Shown in pieces: positions 45,973 to 55,360 of a stretch of DNA of 64,000 nucleotides. Source of the stretch: Martelella radicis. Lineage in GTDB: Bacteria > Pseudomonadota > Alphaproteobacteria > Rhizobiales > Rhizobiaceae. The notes below the pieces were generated by a model. That model had not been told where the DNA came from and did not search any database. It saw only the letters and a list, made by a program, of their open reading frames with translations. Within the stretch, counting starts at the first letter, position 1. Every line of letters begins with the position of its first letter. The stretch is taken from assembly GCF_014196625.1 (NCBI RefSeq), contig NZ_JACIDZ010000010.1, forward strand, positions 62,001-126,000, given 5' to 3'. The translations under genes were made by a program, and so were the position numbers.

Positions 45973-47111
45973 GCGCCGAGACCGTTTTCACCAATGCCCG
46001 GATCGTCACCGAGGACCGGATCGTCGATGGCACGCTTGTGATCCGCGACGGGAAGATCGCCGAGATTTCCGAAGGCAATGTCGCTGAGGCTGAGGATTTC
46101 GGCGGCGACCTGCTGATCCCCGGCCTTGTCGAGCTTCATACCGACCACCTGGAAGGCCATTACGCGCCGCGCCCCGGCGTGCGCTGGAACAAGATTGCCG
46201 CAATCCAGGCGCATGACGCACAGGTCGCCGCCTCCGGCATCACCACCGTGTTCGATTGCCTGCGTCTCGGCTCCGACGACACCGACGGCTTCGAGGCCGG
46301 CGAGATGCGGGCCATGGCGGATGCGATCATTCAGGCGGAACGCGAAGACCGGCTCAAGGCGCAGCATTTCCTGCATCTGCGCTGCGAGGTTTCCGCCGCC
46401 AATGTCATGGAGCATTTCGCCGCCTTCGAGGACGAGCCGCATGTGCGCCTTGCCTCTATGATGGACCACGCGCCGGGCCAGCGGCAATTTGCCGACCTGC
46501 AGCAGTACCGGCGCTATTACAAGCCGAAGCGCGGTCTCGATGACGACGCCTTCGAACGCTTCGTCGCCCGCAGGCAGGCGGCCTCCGAGGCCTATGCCGA
46601 CAAGCATCGCCGCATGATCGCCGATCACTGTTCAAAGAACGGCATCTCGATCGCCAGCCATGACGACGCAACGACGGCCCATGTGGATGAGGCCATCGCG
46701 CTTGGCGTTCGCATTGCCGAGTTTCCGACAAGCTTCGACGCGGCAAGGGCCTCGCATGCGGCCGGGCTTTCGGTGCTGATGGGCGCGCCGAACGTCGTGC
46801 GCGGCAAGTCGCACTCGGGCAATATCGCCGCGCGCGATCTCGCCGCCGCCGGCGTGCTCGATGTGCTATCCTCGGACTATGTGCCCTTCAGCCTGCTGCA
46901 CGCTCCCTTCATCCTTGCTGGCGATGAAGAGGCCGGCATTTCCCTGCCCCAGGCCATCGCCATGGTGACGGCAACGCCCGCCAGGGCCGCCGGGCTTGCG
47001 GATCGCGGCCGCATCGCCGAGGGACTGCGCGCCGATCTCGTCCGCGTCAAACGCACCGAGGACGTGCCGGTGGTGCGCGCCGTCTTCTCTCTCGGAAAGC
47101 GCGTGGCGTAA
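45969..47111 (+). CDS. phnM: Alpha-D-ribose 1-methylphosphonate 5-triphosphate diphosphatase
   Basis: A 380-residue amidohydrolase-fold enzyme. ELHTDHLEGHYAPRPGVRW (His57, His60 region) binds the metals, and SHDDATTAHVDEA and VRGKSHSGN are PhnM hallmarks. It removes pyrophosphate from the triphosphate intermediate of the C-P lyase pathway. It overlaps the 2H phosphoesterase gene (ATGA), and phnN follows three bases after the stop. The C-P lyase core genes phnGHIJ are not in this window. Confidence 0.93.
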   Translation: MSAETVFTNARIVTEDRIVDGTLVIRDGKIAEISEGNVAEAEDFGGDLLIPGLVELHTDHLEGHYAPRPGVRWNKIAAIQAHDAQVAASGITTVFDCLRLGSDDTDGFEAGEMRAMADAIIQAEREDRLKAQHFLHLRCEVSAANVMEHFAAFEDEPHVRLASMMDHAPGQRQFADLQQYRRYYKPKRGLDDDAFERFVARRQAASEAYADKHRRMIADHCSKNGISIASHDDATTAHVDEAIALGVRIAEFPTSFDAARASHAAGLSVLMGAPNVVRGKSHSGNIAARDLAAAGVLDVLSSDYVPFSLLHAPFILAGDEEAGISLPQAIAMVTATPARAAGLADRGRIAEGLRADLVRVKRTEDVPVVRAVFSLGKRVA

Positions 47112-47114
47112 GGC

Positions 47115-47672
47115 ATGGGCAAAGCCGGCAGGATCATCGTTGTCGTCGGCCCGAGCGGGGCAGGCAAGGACAGCCTGATCGGCTACGCGAAGACAACGTT
47201 TTCCGGCCATCCGAATGTCCGCTTCATCCGCCGGGTCATCACCCGCCCCTGCGACGGCACGACGGAAGACCATGCCTCGATGACGCCGGAAGCCTTTGCC
47301 GCCGTAAAGGACGCGGGCGGTTTTGCCGTGACCTGGGCCGCCCACGGACTGGAATACGGCATCCCCGCGGAACACCGCGCCTTCGTGGCGTCAGGCGGCG
47401 TCGCCATCGCGAACGGTTCGCGCCCGGCGCTGTCGCTGTTTGACGAGGCCTTTGCCGCGATGACCGTGGTCAATGTCACGGCGCGGCCGGAAATCAGGGC
47501 CGAGCGCCTTCAGGCGCGCGGACGCGAGAGCCGGGAAGACATCCTCGAACGCCTTGCCCGCTCGACCACGGCGATCCACGGCGATTTCGATGTCGTCAAC
47601 ATCGACAATTCAGGCGCGCTGGAAGATGCCGGCGAGGCGCTGGTGCGGGTGATAAGGCAAAGCCTCGCCTGA
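47115..47672 (+). CDS. phnN: Ribose 1,5-bisphosphate phosphokinase
   Basis: A 185-residue P-loop kinase with GPSGAGKDS at residues 12-20, followed by RRVITRPCDGTTEDHASM and a guanylate-kinase-like fold. It makes PRPP from ribose 1,5-bisphosphate, the last step of phosphonate use. It lies directly after phnM, with the ribosome site inside the end of phnM. A convergent SMR gene follows after five bases. Confidence 0.93.
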   Translation: MGKAGRIIVVVGPSGAGKDSLIGYAKTTFSGHPNVRFIRRVITRPCDGTTEDHASMTPEAFAAVKDAGGFAVTWAAHGLEYGIPAEHRAFVASGGVAIANGSRPALSLFDEAFAAMTVVNVTARPEIRAERLQARGRESREDILERLARSTTAIHGDFDVVNIDNSGALEDAGEALVRVIRQSLA

Positions 47673-47677
47673 AGCCT

Positions 47678-48022
47678 TCAGTGGCCGGCGGCGTTTGAGA
47701 AGAGGTTCATCACCACCACGCCGCCGACAATCATGGCAATCCCGACCCAGGCGGCGATATCGAGGTTCTGGCGCAGGACAAGCACGCTGACGGCGGCCGT
47801 CAGCACGATGCCGAGACCTGCCCAGATGGCATAGGCAACGCCGAGCGGTATCGTCTTCAGCGCCTGCGACAGGCAGAAAAAGGCGATGAGATAGAACACC
47901 GCGACGCCGATCGTCGGCAGAAGACGGGTGAAGCCGTATGATTTCTGCAGAAGCGTCGAGCCGATCACCTCGCACACGATCGCAATTCCAAGAGCGCCAT
48001 AAGCGGCGAGCGCCGGGTTCAT
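47678..48022 (-). CDS. Small multidrug resistance (EmrE/QacE-type) transporter
   Basis: A 114-residue protein with four membrane helices. The essential Glu is at residue 18 (AIVCEVIGSTLLQKS), and YAIWAGLGIVLTAAVS is the helix-3 signature of proton-driven SMR pumps such as EmrE. It exports cationic compounds; related guanidinium exporters cannot be excluded. The frame extends to 48088, but ATG 48022 follows AAGGA at six bases and gives a normal start. Confidence 0.88.
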   Translation of the reverse strand: MNPALAAYGALGIAIVCEVIGSTLLQKSYGFTRLLPTIGVAVFYLIAFFCLSQALKTIPLGVAYAIWAGLGIVLTAAVSVLVLRQNLDIAAWVGIAMIVGGVVVMNLFSNAAGH

Positions 48023-48109
48023 CTGATATCCTTTTTTGTAAAGCGGAGCCGGGACAGCGCATGCGGTGCGCCAGAGTTTGTTGACCAAAGTCTCCCGAAG
48101 GCACTTCCT

Positions 48110-48237
48110 TCATGCCGGCCTTGAGCCGGCATGAAGGGCCAAAGAGCGAGAGCCATCCAGAGTAGACCTTTTGCGCGAAAGTCTTTCCACGGCCCTGGAC
48201 CCCGGATCAAGTCCGGGGTGACGGACAGAGGGTTGGG
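48110..48237 (+). repeat. Dispersed intergenic repeat, copy 2
   Basis: Aligns with the minus strand of 17810-17940. The shared elements are TCATGCCGG, GGGCCAAA and, near the right end, GGGGTGACGGACA. Inside are hairpins such as ATGCCGGC/GCCGGCAT and CCCCGGA/TCCGGGG. It fills the gap between polA and the SMR gene. Confidence 0.7.
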
Positions 48238-48285
48238 CAAACGCAAGATGCCTGCAACATAGCCTGTCAACGTTGTGAGGCCCAC

Positions 48286-51237
48286 TCAGTGCGCCTCGTC
48301 CCAGTTATGGGCGGCGCGGGCATCGACCTGAAGCGGCACGGCCATGGAGACCGCCGGCATGGCGGCGTTTTCCATGACGTCGACGATCAGCTTCGTCGCG
48401 TCATCGACCGCCTCATCCTCGACCTCGAAGATCAGTTCGTCATGCACCTGCAACAGCATCTTCGTCTTTTCGGCAAGACCGGCGGCGGCCAGTTCCGGCT
48501 CGATGCGGATCATGGCGCGGCGGATCACGTCGGCGGCAGAGCCCTGGATCGGCGCGTTGATGGCGGCGCGCTCGTTGAAGCTTCTGACCTGGTGGTTCGA
48601 CGACCTGATCTCCGGATAATGGATGCGACGGCCGAAGATCGTCTCGACATAGCCCTTGTCGCGCGCCTGAGCCTTGGTCTCTTCCATATAGTCGTTGATG
48701 CCGGGGAAGCGTTCGAAATAGCGCTTGATATAGTCGCTCGCCTCGGAGCGTTCGATACCGAGCTGGTTGGCGAGACCAAAGGCGGAAATGCCGTAGATGA
48801 TGCCGAAATTGATCGCCTTGGCGCGCCGGCGCACCTCGCCCGGCATGCCTTCCACCGGCACGCCGAACATTTCCGACGCCGTCATCGCGTGAATGTCGAT
48901 GCCATCGGCAAAGGCCTGTTTCAGCTGCGCAATATCCGCCACATGCGCCAGCACGCGCAGCTCGATCTGGCTGTAATCGGCAGACAGCAGCTTGTGGCCC
49001 GGATTGGCGATGAAGGCGGTGCGGATCTTGCGCCCCTCCGCGGTCCTCACCGGAATGTTCTGCAGGTTCGGTTCCGACGAGGCCAGCCGTCCGGTCGTGG
49101 TCGCGGCCAGCGAATAGGAGGTGTGCACGCGCTTGGTCTGCGGATGGATATAGCCCGGCAGCGCATCGGTATAGGTCGATTTCAGCTTGGTGGTCTGCCG
49201 CCATTCGACGATTTTCGAGGGTAGCGGAATGTCCTGGGCGGCCAGATCATCAAGCACCTGAACGGCGGTCGACCACTGCCCCGACTTGGTCTTCTTGCCG
49301 CCGGGAAGGCCCATCTTGCCGAACAGAATATCGCCAAGCTGCTTGGGAGACCCGATATTGAACTTCTCGCCCGCCAGCTCATAGATCTCGTCTTCAAGGC
49401 GGGCGGCCTTCTGCGCCAGCTCGCCGGAAAGCCTGGACAGGATCTGCCGGTCGACGGAGATGCCGCGCTCTTCCATGCGCGAGAGCACCGGCAGAAGCGG
49501 CCGTTCCAGCCGCTCATAGACGGTCGCCACATGCTCGGCCGCAAGGCGGGGCTTCAGCACCAGCCACAGTCTCAGCGTCACATCGGCATCTTCCGCCGCA
49601 TAGGCCGTCGCCTTGTCGATATCGACGTAATCGAAGGTCACCATGCTGCGTCCGGAGCCGGCAACCTCCTTGTAGGGAATCGGCTGATGGCCGAGCCAGC
49701 GGTCGGAAAGCGCATCCATGCCATGCGCGCCCATGCCGGAATCAAGCGCATAGGAGATCAGCATGGTGTCGTCGAAATTCTTCACCGCAATGCCGTGACG
49801 CAGCATCACCAGATAATCATATTTGAGGTTCTGGGCGATCTTCAGCACGCCCTCGTCCTCCAGCAGGCCCTTCAGCGCGGCCAGCGCCTTGTCGAAATCG
49901 ATCTGCCCCTCGGCAAGTCCGCCGCCCAGGAGATCATCCTGACCAGCCTTGTGGGCGAGCGGCACATAGGCCGCGCGGATCGCCTTTGCTGCGTCGGGCT
50001 GGTCTTCGTCATGAAGCGCCAGCGAAAAGCCGACGAGTTCGGCCTGCATGGCGTCAAGCGAGGTGGTTTCGGTATCGAAGGCGCAGAGCCCTTTATCGCG
50101 CGCGGCCGCAATCCAGCCTTCAAGCGTTTCGAGATCGCGGATCGTCTCATAGGAGGAGCGATCGATCGGCACCGCGGCAAAGCGGGCGGCACGGGCGGCG
50201 GCGAGCGCGGCGGGCCCGGAGGCTCCGCTGTCCTGCGCCGGCTTTTCGCCTTCCCCGGAAACGGCCTCGCCCGGATCGAGATCCGGCCCGTGGGCCTTCT
50301 CACCCCATTCAGCGTTGACGCTCGCCGGTTCGATCTCGGCGGCTTCCGCTCCCGTCGCCTCGGCCACGCGCCGCGTCAGCGAGTTGAACTCCATGGCCTT
50401 GAGGAAGGAAACGAGCTTCGGCCCGTCCTGTTCTTCCAGCACCAGCGCATCGAGCGGCAGCTCCACCGGGCAATCGCGCTTCAGCGTCACCAGCTTGCGC
50501 GAGACCAGCACGAGCTCCCTGTTGGCGATGATGTTTTCGCGACGTTTCTTCTGCTTGATGGCCTCGGCGTTTTCCAGAAGAGTGTCGAGATCGCCGAATT
50601 CCTCCAGCAGGGTCGCCGCCGTCTTCGGACCGATGCCCGGAACGCCCGGGACGTTGTCGACCGAATCACCGGTGAGCGCCTGCAGGTCGATCATCTTTTC
50701 CGGCGGCACGCCCCATTTGTCGATCACTTCCGGCACGCCGATTTGCCGGTCCTTCATCCCGTCATACATATGCACATTGGGCCCGACGAGCTGCATCAGG
50801 TCCTTGTCTGAAGAGATGATGGTGGCATCGCCGCCGGCCTCCACCGCCATCTTCGCATAGGTGGCGATGATGTCGTCGGCCTCATAGCCCTCGATCTCGA
50901 TACAGGGCAGGTTGAAGGCCCGCGTCGCCTCGCGGATCAGCGAGAACTGCGGCACCAGATCTTCCGGCGGCGGCGGACGGTGGGCCTTGTATTCGGGATA
51001 GATCTCCTTGCGGAAGGTCTGCGAGGAGAAGTCGAAGATCACCGCGAGATGGGTCGGCGTCACGCCAACCGAGGTGTCGCGCGCCGAGGTGAGCAGTTTC
51101 CACAGCATGTTGCAGAAGCCGGACACGGCGCCGACCGGCAGGCCGTCGGACTTGCGCGTCAGCGGCGGCAGGGCATGGAAGGCCCGGAAGATGAAGCCGG
51201 AACCGTCGATAAGGAAAAGGTGATCGTCTTTTTTCAT
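48286..51237 (-). CDS. polA: DNA polymerase I
   Basis: A 983-residue enzyme with three domains. The 5'-3' exonuclease spans residues 1-290 (LIDGSGFIFRAFHALPPL at the start, GYEADDIIATYA). The 3'-5' exonuclease has the DTET motif near residue 400. The polymerase domain has motif A DYSQIELR, motif B RRAKAINFGIIYG and motif C QVHDELIFEV. It fills gaps and removes primers. A charged, Ala/Glu-rich linker (about 300-370) joins the first two domains. The frame is open to 51315; ATG 51237 fits the family start, ATG 51249 is possible. Confidence 0.96.
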   Translation of the reverse strand: MKKDDHLFLIDGSGFIFRAFHALPPLTRKSDGLPVGAVSGFCNMLWKLLTSARDTSVGVTPTHLAVIFDFSSQTFRKEIYPEYKAHRPPPPEDLVPQFSLIREATRAFNLPCIEIEGYEADDIIATYAKMAVEAGGDATIISSDKDLMQLVGPNVHMYDGMKDRQIGVPEVIDKWGVPPEKMIDLQALTGDSVDNVPGVPGIGPKTAATLLEEFGDLDTLLENAEAIKQKKRRENIIANRELVLVSRKLVTLKRDCPVELPLDALVLEEQDGPKLVSFLKAMEFNSLTRRVAEATGAEAAEIEPASVNAEWGEKAHGPDLDPGEAVSGEGEKPAQDSGASGPAALAAARAARFAAVPIDRSSYETIRDLETLEGWIAAARDKGLCAFDTETTSLDAMQAELVGFSLALHDEDQPDAAKAIRAAYVPLAHKAGQDDLLGGGLAEGQIDFDKALAALKGLLEDEGVLKIAQNLKYDYLVMLRHGIAVKNFDDTMLISYALDSGMGAHGMDALSDRWLGHQPIPYKEVAGSGRSMVTFDYVDIDKATAYAAEDADVTLRLWLVLKPRLAAEHVATVYERLERPLLPVLSRMEERGISVDRQILSRLSGELAQKAARLEDEIYELAGEKFNIGSPKQLGDILFGKMGLPGGKKTKSGQWSTAVQVLDDLAAQDIPLPSKIVEWRQTTKLKSTYTDALPGYIHPQTKRVHTSYSLAATTTGRLASSEPNLQNIPVRTAEGRKIRTAFIANPGHKLLSADYSQIELRVLAHVADIAQLKQAFADGIDIHAMTASEMFGVPVEGMPGEVRRRAKAINFGIIYGISAFGLANQLGIERSEASDYIKRYFERFPGINDYMEETKAQARDKGYVETIFGRRIHYPEIRSSNHQVRSFNERAAINAPIQGSAADVIRRAMIRIEPELAAAGLAEKTKMLLQVHDELIFEVEDEAVDDATKLIVDVMENAAMPAVSMAVPLQVDARAAHNWDEAH

Positions 51238-51387
51238 GCTCGAATGCATAGCCCGGACGGCAAAAAAGGTCCATCGCAAAGCCGGATTTCGCAGCCGCGC
51301 CGAGAGGTTCGACACAGAAGGATCATCGGAAAAAGCACAGAAATTTAATCAGATTACCGATTTGTAACGAATTGGGTCGGCGTTTCC

Positions 51388-51415
51388 CTTGAATCGACAC
51401 ATTTCGAAGTACAAA
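51388..51415 (+). promoter_or_regulatory. Putative promoter of the polA-adjacent small RNA
   Basis: CTTGAA (51388-51393) and TACAAA (51410-51415) are 16 bp apart, in the CTTGAC-type pattern of alphaproteobacterial housekeeping promoters. The predicted start is about 51422, just ahead of the structured RNA. Confidence 0.5.
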
Positions 51416-51421
51416 TAACCA

Positions 51422-51571
51422 TCAACGGCGCGCAAAAACGCCGGTGCCTGATGGAGGCTCGTCCCCCGCCTCGTCAGACATTAGGACGAAGGCTCCATCC
51501 CCCCTCTCCGGCCTTTGTCCCTAAAAGCAGCCGCCATGGCCAGCCCCCCTCCAGGCCATGGCGGCTTTTTT
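51422..51571 (+). ncRNA. Candidate trans-acting small RNA (about 150 nt) with C-rich loops
   Basis: No protein frame fits here, but the structure is strong. Hairpin 1 pairs GATGGAG (51450-51456) and TCGTCC (51459-51464) with GGACGA (51484-51489) and CTCCATC (51493-51499), with a 19-base loop holding CCCGCC. A single-stranded linker follows with CCCCCTCTCC. Hairpin 2 is a perfect 12-bp stem (51530-51541 with 51554-51565) with loop AGCCCCCCTCCA, ending in TTTTTT. Unpaired C-rich/CCUCC segments can pair with ribosome-binding sites. The position beside polA and the CCUCC-like loops recall the rhizobial alpha-r14 (NfeR1-type) family, but that link is from memory. Confidence 0.75.
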
Positions 51572-51702
51572 GTTGCCTCGCATCTCCGACCTGTTCACGA
51601 TGAACCCGTCCCCGGACCCGGTCCTGCAATCTGAGTATTTCCAAAACACCCCGGCTTGGCCTATGGTCCGCCCAGATTTTTCGTGTCCGACCGAGGTTTC
51701 CC

Positions 51703-53091
51703 ATGACAAAACTTGAAACGCTCCTGAAGCGCGCCGACGACAACCTGCCCTCCAGTCTCGACAAGCTGTTCGCTCTCCTGCGCATCCCCTCGATTTCCAC
51801 CGATCCCGCTTACAGGGAGAAATGCGCCGAGGCGGCCGACTGGCTGGTCGGCGAACTGAAGACGCTCGGTTTTGCCGCCACCGCCTACACGACCAAGGGT
51901 CACCCGATGGTGGTCGGCACCTCGGAGAACGCGCCGGAAGGCGCGCCGCATGTGCTGTTCTACGGCCATTACGACGTGCAGCCCGTCGATCCGCTGGAGC
52001 TTTGGGAAAGCGATCCCTTCGCGCCGGAAATCCGCGATGCCGGCAATGGCCGCAAGATCATCACCGGACGCGGCACCAGCGATGACAAGGGTCAGTTGAT
52101 GACCTTCCTTCAGGCCTGCCGCGCTTACCGCGAGGAAAATGCCGAACTTCCGGTGAAGATCACCGTGATGTTCGAAGGCGAGGAAGAATCCGGCTCGCCG
52201 TCGCTTCCCGCCTTCATCGAAGAGCATGGCGACTTGATCAAGGCCGATTTCGCGCTCGTCTGCGATACCGGCATGTGGGACCGCGAGACGCCTGCGATCG
52301 CCGCGACATTGCGCGGCCTTGTCGGCGACGAGGTGGTGATCACGGCTGCCGACAGGGATCTTCACTCCGGTTTCTTCGGCGGTGCGGCAGCCAACCCCAT
52401 CCACATCCTCGCCGATATTCTTGCGGGCCTTCACGACGAAACCGGCCGCGTGACGCTGCCGGGCTTTTATGACGGCGTGGAAGAAACGCCGGAAGATGTG
52501 AAGAAAAGCTGGGAACAGCTTGGCGAGACCGATCAGCGTTTTCTGGGCGAAATCGGCCTTTCGGTCCCCTCCGGCGAAAAGGGCCGCTCCGTACTGGAAC
52601 TGACCTGGACGCGGCCGACGGCCGAAGTCAACGGCATTACCGGCGGCTACACGGGCGAAGGCTTCAAGACCGTGATCGCGGCAAAGGCCTCGGCAAAGGT
52701 TTCCTTTCGCCTTGTCGGCACGCAGGACCCGGTCAAGATCCGCGAGAGCTTCCGCGCCTACGTAAGTTCCAAGATCCCGGAAGACTGCAGCGTCGAATTC
52801 CACCCCCATGGCGGTTCACCTGCCATCCACCTGGATTACAACGCGCCCTTCCTGAAGAAGGCGCAGACCGCCCTTTCCGAGGAGTGGCCGAAACCTGCCG
52901 TTGTCATCGGCATGGGCGGCTCGATCCCGATCGTCGGCGACTTCCAGAGGAAACTCGGCATGGATTCGCTGCTGGTCGGCTTCGGACTGAATGACGACCG
53001 GATCCATTCGCCCAACGAAAAATACGAGCTGACCTCCTTCCACAAGGGCATCCGCTCCTGGATCCGCATTCTCGATGCGCTGGCCAAATAA
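51703..53091 (+). CDS. M20-family metallopeptidase (dipeptidase-like)
   Basis: A 462-residue dinuclear zinc peptidase. GHYDVQPVD has metal ligand His89 and catalytic Asp91, GRGTSDDKGQ has the bridging Asp, and MFEGEEESGSPS holds the catalytic and ligand Glu pair. A dimerisation lid lies at about 200-370. Members cut dipeptides or related N-acyl amino acids; the substrate here is not specified by sequence. Upstream is the small RNA and then polA; no operon partner is seen. Confidence 0.88.
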   Translation: MTKLETLLKRADDNLPSSLDKLFALLRIPSISTDPAYREKCAEAADWLVGELKTLGFAATAYTTKGHPMVVGTSENAPEGAPHVLFYGHYDVQPVDPLELWESDPFAPEIRDAGNGRKIITGRGTSDDKGQLMTFLQACRAYREENAELPVKITVMFEGEEESGSPSLPAFIEEHGDLIKADFALVCDTGMWDRETPAIAATLRGLVGDEVVITAADRDLHSGFFGGAAANPIHILADILAGLHDETGRVTLPGFYDGVEETPEDVKKSWEQLGETDQRFLGEIGLSVPSGEKGRSVLELTWTRPTAEVNGITGGYTGEGFKTVIAAKASAKVSFRLVGTQDPVKIRESFRAYVSSKIPEDCSVEFHPHGGSPAIHLDYNAPFLKKAQTALSEEWPKPAVVIGMGGSIPIVGDFQRKLGMDSLLVGFGLNDDRIHSPNEKYELTSFHKGIRSWIRILDALAK

Positions 53092-53233
53092 GGCCGCGCA
53101 TTGTTCAGCTTGCGTTAACGTTGCTTTTGATCTGTTGCGCCGGGGGCATTGCGTCGGGGTGGTCTTTCACGGGACCTTAACAGCGCAGGGCTAGTCTTGA
53201 TCACACAGACGGAAGGTGAGCAGCTCCACCGCC

Positions 53234-55354
53234 ATGGCCGGAAGCAAGAAAAAGCGCAGCAGGACGGATCCCACCCTTGGCGGTTCCTCCACTGGGGCAG
53301 GCAGAAAGCCCGCCAAACGGAAAACCGCAGCAAAGGGTAAGAGCGCCCGGGCCCGAAAGCCCGAGCGCGGTCTCGTCGCGCGCATGCTGCGCTTCATTCT
53401 CTATTGGGGCATGGTTGCTGCGGTCTGGGGCGGCGTCGTTATTCTAGGCATCGTCATCTATTATGGCGCGAAACTGCCGCCTGTCGACGAATGGGCGGTT
53501 CCAAACCGTGCGCCAAACGTCAAGATCGTCGCCAATGATGGATCGCTGATCGCCAATCGCGGCGCAACCGGCGGCGAGGCGCTTTCGATCGACGAAATGT
53601 CGCCTTTCATTCCAATGGCGGTGGTCGCCATCGAGGACCGGCGCTATTATTCCCATTTCGGCGTTGATCCGATCGGCCTCGCGCGCGCGATGGTGACCAA
53701 TATCCAGCATGCCGATGTCGTGCAGGGCGGCTCGACGCTGACGCAGCAGCTCGCCAAGAACGTGCTGCTTTCTCATGCACAGACATTGGAGCGCAAGGTG
53801 CAGGAAGCCCTGATGGCGCTGTGGCTGGAGCACAAATACTCCAAGGATCAGATCCTGGCCATGTATCTGAACCGGGTCTATTTCGGCTCCGGCGCCTATG
53901 GCGTTGAAGCCGCCTCCCAACGCTATTTCAACAAGTCCGCGCGCGATGTGACGCTTGGCGAGGCCGCCCTACTCGCAGGCCTCCTGAAAGCGCCTTCGAG
54001 GCTTTCGCCTGCCCGCGACCCGGAAGCAGCCGAAGCGCGCGCACAGGTCGTGCTTGCCGCCATGCACGACCAGGACATGATCGACGACGCCGACATGGCA
54101 ACCGCCATGGCGCGTGAGCCGACGCGTGCGCCAAGCTACTGGTCGGGCGCGGAACACTATGTCGCCGACATGGTGATGGGACGCCTCGAACCGCTGATCG
54201 GCGAGGTCACGGCCGACGTGGTCGTCCACACAACAATTGACCCCGGGCTTGAGCACGATGCGGAGAAAAGTCTGCAGGGCGCCCTTCAAGCTTCGGGAGA
54301 TAAGGATCGGGTCGAGCAGGGTGCGCTTGTCGCCGTCGACGCGACGGGCGCCGTCAGGGCGCTGGTCGGCGGTCGTGATTATTCGAAAAGCCAGTTCAAC
54401 CGCGCCGTGACCGCAAAACGCCAGCCGGGTTCCGCCTTCAAACCCTTCGTCTACGCCGCGGCGCTCGAAATCGGTGATCGGCCGAGCTCGGTCCGCAATG
54501 ATGCTCCGATCACCATCGACAACTGGACACCGGAGAACTATGAAAAGACCTATTCCGGCCCGATGACGCTGACAACCGCGCTGGCCCACTCGGTCAACAC
54601 GATTGCCGCGCAACTGGTGATGGAGGCAAGCCCCGGCGGCGTTGTCGAGATGGCCCAGCGGCTTGGCATCACGTCAGACATCACCGCCAATGCCTCGATC
54701 GCGCTCGGCACATCGGAAGTCTCGCTGATCGAGCTGACGGGCGCCTACACGGCCTTCATGAATGGCGGCTTCAGGGCAACGCCCTATGTGATCGAGAAGG
54801 TGGAGACGACCGGCGGCAAGCTGCTCTACCAGGCCGACCATGCGGGCCAGCCGCGCGTGCTCTCGCCACAGATCGCCGCCAATATGAATGGCATGCTGAT
54901 GCGGGTCGTGACCGAAGGCACGGGCAGCGCCGCTCAGATCCCCGGCTGGCAGGTTGCAGGCAAGACCGGCACGACGCAATCCTCCCGCGATGCGCTCTTC
55001 GTCGGTTTCACCGCCAATCTCACCACCGGCGTCTGGGTCGGCAATGACGACAATTCGCCGATGCGCAATGTTACCGGCGGCAAGCTTCCGGCCAGGATCT
55101 GGCACGATTTCATGGCCGAAGCCCACAAGGGCCTCACACCCGAACCGCTTTATGGCGGCGGGCGACTGATCGAACCCAAGCCGAAGACAGCGCCGGCGAA
55201 TGGTGATGGCGGGCCGAAAACACTGGTGGAACTGCTTGGCCGCCTCGGCGAGGGCGGAAACAGTGCCGCCCCGCCCGCCGATGTCGGCGAAGCCCAGTCG
55301 CAGCCGGCAGAACGCAAGCGCCGCACCATTATGCAGATTCTCGGCGGCGGGTAA
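53234..55354 (+). CDS. Class A penicillin-binding protein (PBP1-type)
   Basis: A 706-residue bifunctional peptidoglycan synthase. A basic, Lys/Arg-rich cytoplasmic tail of ~50 residues is followed by one membrane helix (about 55-80). The glycosyltransferase domain has the catalytic Glu in IEDRRYYSHFGVDP and GGSTLTQQLAKN. The transpeptidase has SAFK with Ser400, SVN near 453 and KTGT near 577. The C-terminal tail is low complexity. The frame also has a GTG at 53216, but GGAAGG would overlap it, so I prefer ATG 53234. E. coli PBP1A has an extra OB domain that is not obvious here. Confidence 0.93.
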   Translation: MAGSKKKRSRTDPTLGGSSTGAGRKPAKRKTAAKGKSARARKPERGLVARMLRFILYWGMVAAVWGGVVILGIVIYYGAKLPPVDEWAVPNRAPNVKIVANDGSLIANRGATGGEALSIDEMSPFIPMAVVAIEDRRYYSHFGVDPIGLARAMVTNIQHADVVQGGSTLTQQLAKNVLLSHAQTLERKVQEALMALWLEHKYSKDQILAMYLNRVYFGSGAYGVEAASQRYFNKSARDVTLGEAALLAGLLKAPSRLSPARDPEAAEARAQVVLAAMHDQDMIDDADMATAMAREPTRAPSYWSGAEHYVADMVMGRLEPLIGEVTADVVVHTTIDPGLEHDAEKSLQGALQASGDKDRVEQGALVAVDATGAVRALVGGRDYSKSQFNRAVTAKRQPGSAFKPFVYAAALEIGDRPSSVRNDAPITIDNWTPENYEKTYSGPMTLTTALAHSVNTIAAQLVMEASPGGVVEMAQRLGITSDITANASIALGTSEVSLIELTGAYTAFMNGGFRATPYVIEKVETTGGKLLYQADHAGQPRVLSPQIAANMNGMLMRVVTEGTGSAAQIPGWQVAGKTGTTQSSRDALFVGFTANLTTGVWVGNDDNSPMRNVTGGKLPARIWHDFMAEAHKGLTPEPLYGGGRLIEPKPKTAPANGDGGPKTLVELLGRLGEGGNSAAPPADVGEAQSQPAERKRRTIMQILGGG

Positions 55355-55360
55355 GTCCTG

